In this document: piece after piece, positions 57,150 to 64,000 of the stretch | Layout of the letters: the number at the start of each line of letters is the position of its first letter | How positions within the stretch are numbered: position 1 is the first letter of the stretch | Source: Ceratotherium simum simum | Lineage: Eukaryota > Chordata > Mammalia > Perissodactyla > Rhinocerotidae | Direction of reading: 5' to 3' | Assembly (NCBI RefSeq): GCF_000283155.1 | Contig: NW_004454177.1 | Coordinates: forward strand, 950,540 to 1,014,539 | DNA: 64,000 bases | The notes under the pieces: generated by a model | Databases searched by the model: none | The model's input: only the letters and a program-made list of their open reading frames with translations | What the model was told of the DNA's origin: nothing | Translations under genes and position numbers: made by a program

Positions 57150-57855
57150 GAGCGCATGACAATGCTGGGCCGGCCATAGCAGCCACCTGGAGCTGCGGAG
57201 GGGTGGGTGGCAGGAACAACATCAGTGATGAGACTGAGGGAGATCTGAACTCGGGCAGGGCGGGGTGGGGGGGAGGCAGCAGGGCTGGGAAGAACTTGAA
57301 TGTTCATCTGCTGAAATTGTCAATCATCTCTGCTCTGCAGGAGGCAGCCCTCAGCCAGAAAGCAGGAACATCTGGGAAGTCCAGTGCAGCAAAAACCTTG
57401 AAACAAGAAGCGACAAGAGTTTGCCCTGACCAGTCAATGGGCACTGACATGAGATGGGACAGTTTACCAGATAATAGCACCGGCCATGAGGTCACAGGGC
57501 TACAAGTGAAACCACAGAAATAAACAAGTTTTTGACCATACCTGAAAAAAACAACCTATGCCTCATAGTAGACCTGTCTCAAGAACCATGGTGAAAAAGC
57601 CATAGGCAAGCCAAAGAAGACAGAGCATGAGCCCAGGGAGCATGTAGGACTTTCTAGAGAGAGAGCCAGGTGTAAAGAGAGTTCTAGGAGGCCAGGGAAA
57701 GGTTGGCCTGAGCCCAAGGGGGAGTCTTTGAGGACCAGAGTCCAGCATCATCCCTTTTCTGCAAGAAGGCAGGACTCAGGAGGGGTTGGCCAGCTGCAGG
57801 GCAAAAACGCTGATGCCCTGAGGACCTCTTCACAGAAATACGTTTAAGAAACTGT
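57150..57855. other. Unique stretch with plus-strand open frame
   Basis: A frame is open at 57203-57523 (+). A good plus-strand acceptor (CATCTCTGCTCTGCAG, ending at 57340) precedes about 60 codons to a stop at 57521. No protein family is recognised. Confidence 0.3.
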
Positions 57856-57860
57856 CCTAG

Positions 57861-58079
57861 AGCGGCCGGCTCCATGGCTTAGCGGTTAAGTGCGAGCGCT
57901 CCGCTGCTGGCGGCCCGGGTTCGGATCCCGGGCACGCACCAACACACCGCTTCTCTGGCCATGCTGAGGCCGGGTCCCACATGCAGCAACTAGAAGGCTG
58001 TGCAACTATGACATACAATTATCTACTGGGGCTTTGGGGGAAAAAAAATAAATAAATAAAAATTTAAAAAAAAAAAAAA
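57861..58079 (+). repeat. ERE SINE, short-body type
   Basis: Exact 15-bp target duplication aagaaactgtcctag (57846-57860 and 58080-58094). Full tRNA-like head, B-box-like GGTTCGGATCC, the 'ctactggggctttggggg' body and AAAT/A tail. Confidence 0.96.
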
Positions 58080-58094
58080 AAGAAACTGTCCTAG

Positions 58095-59026
58095 TGACAG
58101 GGCCAACTTGATTCTGCTGCCAGCTGAAGTAGAAGTAGCTTGATTTAGGAGCCAACCTGGAGTAGACTGGGACAGCTGATTCCCTAGAAACAACTGGTGA
58201 ACTCCTACAAGAACATTTTGGAAGCCCAAGAAAAGGTGGCAAGAGTCTATTTTACATCTGATTGAAGATCAAACTCAAGAATAAATATGTTTTCAAGATG
58301 TTTTATGACTATGGCTTCCCAACTGGTAGTTAATTTTGTCACCTCTTGTGAGTTTCCCTCTAGTTAACAGAAGTCAAACCCCTTAAGCTGAAAGTGTATG
58401 AGTCCTGAAAGTAACCAAGTAGGGAAAATACAGAAAGCCTGTGTTCTGCTCCAGAGGGCCAAGGAGAGAGGCACCCAGGGAGAGGCGAGGCTGATGCATC
58501 CGGAAAGAAAGACAAATTCTTGAGTCCTAAAGGACAAAGGACAGATGGGAGAAGGGGGCATTTACGCAGAAACCCTATCACAGACAAATTGCCAGATACC
58601 ATGGAGGGCCCATGGAACTCAAGTACAGACTGCAGGCTGTGCTGTTTTGCAGAAAGTCCTTTCGGCTTCCTTGCCTCCCCCTTCCCTGCCCCACTCCTAT
58701 CCCCAGCCCCCATCCAACCTCATTTGCCCTTAGCCCCAGGAAAAATTGGTTTATGGTAAAACTGTTATCTGGGTTTTTTTCCAATTAGAAGAAAACAAAC
58801 AGTCCTAACCAAGAACTTTGGTCATTTACCAACTCACAGAGAGCCCCTCAGGGGCCTGGGAAGAAATAACAGCACTGACTGCTTAGAGCCAGGACATCTG
58901 GGTGTAATGGCCTGATCTGTTTCCACAATGCCATTTTCCACACAGGATTAAATGCCATATCTTCTCTGCCAAGTACCTTGACAACTTTCTGATAAGGTAT
59001 ACATCACTCATGGTCACTTTTCTTTT
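58095..59026. other. Unique non-coding stretch
   Basis: No gene or clear repeat. Frames of 62-117 codons overlap on both strands at 58360-58784. Confidence 0.4.
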
Positions 59027-59288
59027 CTTTTTTTTTTTTATTTTTTTTTGTGTGTGTGAGGAAGATCAGCCCTGAGCTAACATCCGTGCTAATCCTCCTC
59101 TTTTTGCTGAAGAAGACTGGCCCTGGGCTAACATCTGTGCCCATCTTCCTTCACTTTATATGGGACGCCGCCACAGCATGGCTTGACAAGCAGTGCGTCG
59201 GTGCACGCCCGGGATCCAAACCAGCGAACCCCGGGCCGCCGCAGCAGAGCGTGAGCACACTTAACCGCCTGCGCCAACTGGCCAACCC
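59027..59288 (-). repeat. ERE SINE (antisense)
   Basis: A T-rich tail and a short GT run (59050-59057), then the reverse of both modules and head, ending 'gcgccaactggccaacccc'. No clean target duplication found. Confidence 0.92.
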
Positions 59289-59479
59289 CTCAAGCTCTTC
59301 TTTATATCCATTTTCGTCTCAGGGTGATTTTAGTGAGAAAGGAATGAGTGACCTTGCAGTGGGCAGGCTCCATTCCTGCGCTCAGCTGAGAGAGAGCCTC
59401 ATTTTGATGAGATAAACTGGTATTTGTAATGCCCAGTTGCCCCAAGAGGGCAAATATTCACCGCAAATGGGCACAGACT

Positions 59480-59745
59480 ATTTTTGGTTTCACCATACTT
59501 CTTCGCGTGTTGAAGTTACCCGCCTTTTTCTCTTTCCTTCCATTTCCCTCCTCTAAGTGGTGATCTCCACCAGCTGCATCTACGTCCTCTCCATTCACTT
59601 CTTCACCCCCTGCAATCATGCTTCCATCTCTACTGCTTGATGCACACTGTTCTCTTGTCAAAGGTCACCAACGACTGCCTAATAGACTTCTTTCCTATCC
59701 CAACTCTTTCTGACATTTCCACAGCATTTGAAATGACTGTTCCCT
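59480..59745 (+). repeat. LINE L2 ORF2-end fragment
   Basis: Shows 'agtggtgatctccaccagct', 'ttgtcaaaggtcaccaacga', 'ttctgacatttccacagcat', a decayed L2 coding stretch. Confidence 0.55.
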
Positions 59746-59804
59746 CCTGAGAAAAAAAAAATCTGCCCTTGGTTTAATTTCAATAGTACTTAATGAAATC
59801 ACAA

Positions 59805-59955
59805 CTCTCATTTAACAAGCATGTCTAGAGGACCTACTCTGTGACAGGCTCCATCTGAGGGAACACAAAGGTTTAAAGAGAGAGAGAAAGAGACATTCTG
59901 TCCTTAAGGAGTTTACTCTCCAGTGAAGATAGAGACATGCCATTGAATAATGAGA
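59805..59955 (-). repeat. LINE L2 3' end fragment (antisense)
   Basis: Reverse L2: 'gacctactctgtgacaggct', 'ctgtccttaaggagtttact', 'gaagatagagacatgcc'. Confidence 0.65.
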
Positions 59956-60002
59956 TTACATACAATAAGATAATTGCTTCATGGAGGGTGGGATGGGGGA
60001 AC

Positions 60003-60119
60003 ACCGCCGTAGCATGGCTGGTGAGTGGAGTAGGTCCGCGCTCAGGATCCAAACCTGCAAACCCGAACCGCCGAAGCAGAGAGCACGCAACTTGAACCAT
60101 TTGGCCACGGGGCTGGGCC
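60003..60119 (-). repeat. ERE SINE head fragment (antisense)
   Basis: Only the tRNA-like head and the start of the body are present ('ccgtagcatggctgg', 'ctcaggatccaaacctgca', ending 'cacggggctgggccc'). The tail part is absent, unlike the other copies. Confidence 0.85.
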
Positions 60120-60217
60120 CTGGAAGTGTATATACAAAGCACAGCATCCATACAAGAGAAAGAACACTTGGGGCTGCATGAGACTACAGACAGAGCTTCA
60201 CTGAGGAAGAAGCATTT

Positions 60218-60486
60218 TTTGTTTGTTCGTTTTTTGGGTTTTTGTGGGGTTTTTTGGTGAGGAAGATTAGCCCTGACCTAACATCCGTTGCCAATTCTCC
60301 TCTTTTTGCTGAGAAAGGTGTGCCCTGGGCTAACATCCAGCATCTTCCTCTACTTTATATGTGGGACACCTGCCACAGTATGGCTTGATAAATGTGTGTA
60401 CGTCCCGCCCAAGATTCGACCCTGCCAACCCGGGGCCGCTGAAATGGAGCGCGCGAACTTAACCACTATGCCACTGGGCTGGCCCC
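60218..60486 (-). repeat. ERE SINE (antisense)
   Basis: A G/T-rich tail then reverse ERE, ending 'atgccactgggctggcccc'. The target duplication is about gaggaagcattt (gaagaagcattt on the left). It lies about 100 bp right of the truncated ERE. Confidence 0.92.
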
Positions 60487-60544
60487 GGGAGGAAGCATTT
60501 GAGTGGACATTTAAAAGATAAGTACAATTTTCCTAAGCAGCCTG

Positions 60545-60960
60545 TATTCCAAGCGGAGGGACTGGCACATGCCAAGACACAGAAGCATGAAAAGAGGCGC
60601 ATGCTCAGTTAAGACTTCGAGCTCCATGATGCTGGAGACACGAAGGCTAAGGTGGGAATGGCAAGAGATGAACGTGGGCAAGTAAGCAAAGTCTGCATCA
60701 TGAAGCGCCACGTGGGTCCCAGAAACGAGACTGAATTTCATCCTGTAGGTGATGAGGAGGCACTGAAGAATTCTGAACCAGGGAGTGATTTGTTTATTAG
60801 AAGAAAGTAGAGGCGGTAAGTGGGAGGCCTATAAGGAAGCCCTCTCAACAGAGCAGAGAGGAGGAAGGCTCAAGCTAAGGGAGTGGAATGAGGATGGAGA
60901 GATTTAAGAGGTGCCTGACTGCAGGGTGATGGGAGAAGTTGAGGGAGAAATCTAGGATGT
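60545..60960 (-). repeat. LINE L2 (antisense), internal 3' part
   Basis: Reverse L2 words: 'ggcacatgccaagacacag', 'gagctccatgatgctggag', 'tgaatttcatcctgtaggtg', 'gtgatttgtttattagaag', 'gagagatttaagaggtgcct'. Confidence 0.6.
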
Positions 60961-61237
60961 CCCACTTCCTCTGCTTGCCAGCCCCTGGGGGCAGTTCTAG
61001 CTCCTTCGTTGGTATCCCCACCACTTTAGCACAGTGCAAAACAAATACTTGCTGACTAGTGAATTACTACCACCTTCATCAACTAATGGTTCGATAAGTC
61101 TGTAGCAAATCTTCAGCGAGCCTTGTACCTGGAGCGAGAGCAGGAGGGCTGCAAAAGTGGGTTATGAGAAGATTTCAGGGAACTCGTCTTGGAGTCATGC
61201 ATAACATAACACTCACTTATTAAAAATAAAAATATAT

Positions 61238-61471
61238 GGGGCTGGACCCATGGCGTAGCAGTTAAGTGCGCACGCTCTGCTGCTGGCGGCCAGGGTTTGG
61301 ATCCCGGGCGTGCACCGATGCACCACTTGTCAGGCCATGCTGTGGCGGCGTCCCATATAAAGTGGAGGAAGATGGGTATGGATATTAGCCCAGGGCCAGT
61401 CTCCCTCAGCAAAAAAAAAGGAGGATTTGCATGGATGTTAGCTCAGGGCTGATCTTCCTCACAAAAAAAAA
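61238..61471 (+). repeat. ERE SINE
   Basis: Head GGGGCTGGACCCATGGCG, B-box-like GGTTTGGATCC, 'gtggaggaagatgggtatg', both modules and A-tail running into a TA repeat. Confidence 0.93.
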
Positions 61472-61493
61472 ATATATATATATATATATATAT
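61472..61493. repeat. (AT)n microsatellite at an ERE tail
   Basis: 22 bases of alternating AT directly after the ERE poly-A tail. The pre-insertion site already contained 'aatatat'. Confidence 0.95.
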
Positions 61494-61529
61494 GGAAAAT
61501 AGAGCAAGAGTACAGTGGAACAAGAGTAC

Positions 61530-61680
61530 TGGAGCTGGGCTCAGAAGTCCGGGTCTAGCTCTGGCTCTGCCACTGACTCGGCAGAAGAAGACAGAGAAAG
61601 CAGCACCACCATCCTGAACCTCACTTTGTTTATCTGTAAAGTGAACTGAGTGTGCTACGATCACAAAGGCCCCTACTGAC
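61530..61680 (+). repeat. SINE MIR fragment
   Basis: Shows 'gtctagctctggctctgcc', 'ctgaacctcactttgtttat', 'ctgtaaagtgaactgag'. Confidence 0.72.
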
Positions 61681-61684
61681 CTTA

Positions 61685-62045
61685 AAAGTGCAATGAAGCT
61701 AAGTAAGGTTTAATGAAGTAAGGAAATCTTCCAGGAAAATAGTTTGAAAGCTAAGTGATTGGCAGAGAAGGAAGCCGTGTGAACTGAACCAGGAGGGCGA
61801 GGTGGCATTAGCTGGTCGGTGGGGAGAGGAGAATGGCAACTTGAGAACAGCAACCTGAAAACAACTGTGGTTCAGACACCGGAAAGGCAATTCACTGGTA
61901 CAGAGACAAAGAAATGTGACTTCCTGGCTCACTTCCTGTGTGGACTTTTTGATCCCTCCTTCATTTTACTGTTATTCTGTTTCCAGCTTATCATTTTATC
62001 ACAGTCTGTAATTCTTGTAAGAAAATCATGGACCAACCCTTACAG
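61685..62045. other. Unique non-coding stretch
   Basis: Nothing recognised. Confidence 0.4.
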
Positions 62046-62049
62046 CAGG

Positions 62050-62220
62050 AAGGGGCCTAAAAGATAACCTAGTCTAATTCTTTCCCTTTCAGAACAGGAA
62101 ACCAAAGGCCAAAGAAGAGACATGAGTAAAGCCAGAGGTATTTAATAGCACTGCAAAGAATAAAACTCAGGTCGGCCGACTCTCAGAGCAGAGTTCTGCC
62201 CACAACACCATGCTGCCCTT
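62050..62220 (-). repeat. SINE MIR-like fragment (antisense)
   Basis: Reverse MIR-type words: 'tttcagaacaggaaaccaaa', 'gaataaaactcaggtcggcc', 'ttctgcccacaacaccatgc'. Confidence 0.65.
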
Positions 62221-62319
62221 CAGGTACAAGTACAGAAACTCCCAAAGGGTAGAGAAGGTATCTTACATTTTTTTCTTAGACCCTGGTCTATCGCTCATAA
62301 CGAGGACAACTGCTAACAG

Positions 62320-62500
62320 CTGTTCATTCCACAAAACGTGTGTGTCATGTGCTGCTGTTGAGTGTTTTCTAGGTACCAGCTCTGTTCTAACCCCTGGAGA
62401 CACAGTAGTGGACAAGGGCCCTGCTCTTAAGGACCTCAAATTCATTTTAGCAGCAGGGATGCAGAGATGGGAGACAGACCATCAACAAAGAGACAAAAGA
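62320..62500 (-). repeat. LINE L2 3' end (antisense)
   Basis: Reverse L2: 'gttgagtgttttctaggtac', 'ctggagacacagtagtggac', 'cctgctcttaaggacctcaa', 'gatgggagacagacc'. Confidence 0.7.
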
Positions 62501-62584
62501 ATACGATAATTTCTAAAGTAAAAAAGTATTATGAAGACAATAAAATTGGGGATGAGTCTCAAAAAAGCTAAAATACATGTTAAG

Positions 62585-62740
62585 GTTACATCGATAATAA
62601 GTGGCAGAGCCTGGACCTGAATCCATGCAGATCATTCCAGCGTCTACGACTTTACCAGCTGGGCTGTATTGAGTGACTAGTGCAGCAGTTTGTATAACAA
62701 ATGCTGACAGAATGAATGATTGATTGAATGTGAATGGATA
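62585..62740. repeat. MIR-like fragment (antisense) followed by an L2-like 3' terminus
   Basis: 'ataagtggcagagcctggac' and 'ctgaatccatgcagatcatt' read as reverse MIR. 'gctgacagaatgaatgattg' then reads as a sense L2 terminus. Confidence 0.5.
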
Positions 62741-62744
62741 TAAT

Positions 62745-63770
62745 CAGAAGGGTCCCCCATGCATTTTTAATTTGGAAGGGAACTCAGAGGAAGACTCTAG
62801 TGAATTCTGTTTTGATTTTAGTTCATCCTAATGAGTCTCTAGCTAGTCATAGGGAAACACAGATTATAGTTTAATCAAATATTTTTCCTTTTATTCTATA
62901 TCTCTATCTACTGAGACAAAAAACAGACAAACATTTGCTTCCCTACATTCCTAAATATTAAACATGGCTCTTATAAAGTACATACTCAAATAATATTTAT
63001 CATTGATGTTGACAGGGATAAAGCAGATCACAATACTCTCACTAATATAAGACTTAAGTGTCCAGAAAGTATTCAGATATGACAAGTTAAAGTATTTCTC
63101 CAAATATAAGAATTACATGTACCTAGTTCCACAAATAGTCTCACGAAAGATGGAATAAGCAATTGCAGAATACACACAAAACCAATCCTAATCTCACAAA
63201 TGCCTCCTACCCCTCTCAAAGACTGCCTTTAAATCTTACCTCGGCTCTTTTTCATAAGTTCTTCTCATTTTTCTAAAAGTTCTCATTCTGCATCTTCTCC
63301 CTAGCACCAAGAGCCTCTTCTCTCCTAATTACACCTCATATCAAAGAATGCCACTCATCTCAAACTCAGAAGACAATCCTGCCCTCCATTCATTTAGAGT
63401 CCTCCACAGAGCCTGATGGCAGTACTGACTAATCAAAGATTCATGAAGCCATACCACAGAAAAGCCAGCACCAGGCCAGACACACATAATGATACCCCCA
63501 CGACTGGTTACTTGTCCCCCTCCCTTACCCATGAGAAGGGGGACCAGGCATCAGGAAATACTAAGAGACAACACAGACTGCCTCACACACAGCCCTAACC
63601 ACTCTCTGTACCACTATTTTTTCCAGGTCTGCCAAACCCAGATGACTCAGCAAAGACGCTGCAATGACGAACAACCGCAAGCCCCAGGGCCTGCCCTTCG
63701 GATCAGATAAGCTTGGCCCCAAAGGATACCAATACAAAAATACCTCTTTAATTTAAAGGGGAGAGATAAA
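62745..63770. other. AT-rich unique stretch
   Basis: No gene recognised. 63190-63420 may hold decayed L2. A minus-strand donor-like site near 63239 (GAG|GTAAGAT) lacks a good acceptor. Confidence 0.4.
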
Positions 63771-63774
63771 AGGA

Positions 63775-63960
63775 AGTAATCACAAAGTGAGCACCTACTG
63801 TGCATCAGGCACTTTGAGAGGTGCCATACCTGTATTATTCCACCTTCAAACCAACCTACAAGGTAGGTATTATCATGATCCTCCATTTATGTAGGAGGAA
63901 ACTGATGATGCAAAGCAGACTGAAGGAAGAAAACTTTCTCCAGGCTGGAATTTTACTCCA
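63775..63960 (-). repeat. SINE MIR (antisense)
   Basis: Reverse MIR: 'agcacctactgtgcatcagg', 'caaggtaggtattatcatga', 'ccatttatgtaggaggaaac', 'tgatgatgcaaagcagac'. Confidence 0.75.
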
Positions 63961-64000
63961 CGAAAGCAGGCTGGAAATTGCAACTGGAATAAAAATCAAA

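Noticed and set aside
58360..58540. Minus-strand exon after the strong acceptor TTTGTCCTTTAG near 58530
   Set aside because: No credible donor follows, and two frames are equally open.
9987..61471. tRNA genes suggested by A-box and B-box-like sequences
   Set aside because: Every instance lies in the head of an ERE SINE with SINE body and A-tail, so these are tRNA-derived retroposons, not tRNA genes.
1..64000. CRISPR arrays, operons, phage or bacterial defence systems
   Set aside because: Repeat content is mammalian throughout. There are no short regularly spaced repeats and no prokaryotic gene layout.

Overview
This window is mammalian nuclear DNA. It almost certainly comes from a perissodactyl, most likely an equid. 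The evidence is the dispersed repeat set: at least 18 copies of the tRNA-derived equine SINE (ERE) on both strands, most with an A-rich tail and matching target-site duplications. They sit on a background of the old mammalian repeats MIR, L2, L3/CR1, MER5-type DNA transposons and L1. There are no bacterial-type genes, operons, CRISPR arrays or ribosomal RNA genes. I saw no tRNA or snRNA gene.

Layout. 1-9.2 kb is mostly unique sequence with MIR/L2 relics and a GC-richer stretch at about 5.5-7.4 kb. 9.2-11.9 kb is an old L1 broken up by four EREs. 12-14.6 kb and 20.3-22.2 kb are GC-richer unique blocks. 14.6-18.8 kb is an L1/ERE/L2/MIR mixture. 22.8-34 kb is largely unique, with scattered MIR, one MER5-type element and a long TG microsatellite. 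34-37.5 kb is an L2/MIR-rich stretch. 37.6-41.8 kb holds four EREs and an antisense L3/CR1 relic. 43.3-50.2 kb holds a hAT-like DNA transposon and three solo LTRs of one endogenous-retrovirus family, all on the plus strand. 50.9-53.6 kb has layered insertions: a DNA transposon inside another, and an L2 interrupted by a MIR and two EREs. 55-64 kb repeats the L2/MIR/ERE pattern.

Coding content is sparse. Nearly all open frames are chance frames or lie in repeats. The best coding candidate is a 78-bp internal exon on the minus strand at 42545-42622, with good splice sites and a single open frame encoding a Ser/Gln-rich segment. Three further minus-strand candidates (33244-33315, 13325-13377, 1878-1958) can be joined to it in phase without a stop, which suggests the window may be the interior of one large minus-strand gene with small exons and long introns. 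I could not name the gene. Two further minus-strand segments (21350-21393 and 6080-6142) look like possible first coding exons, each with an ATG and an in-frame splice donor. All of these exon calls are inferences from splice motifs and reading frame, without transcript or conservation data.

Repeat boundaries are approximate unless a target-site duplication is stated. Family names rest on recalled consensus features, not on a database search.
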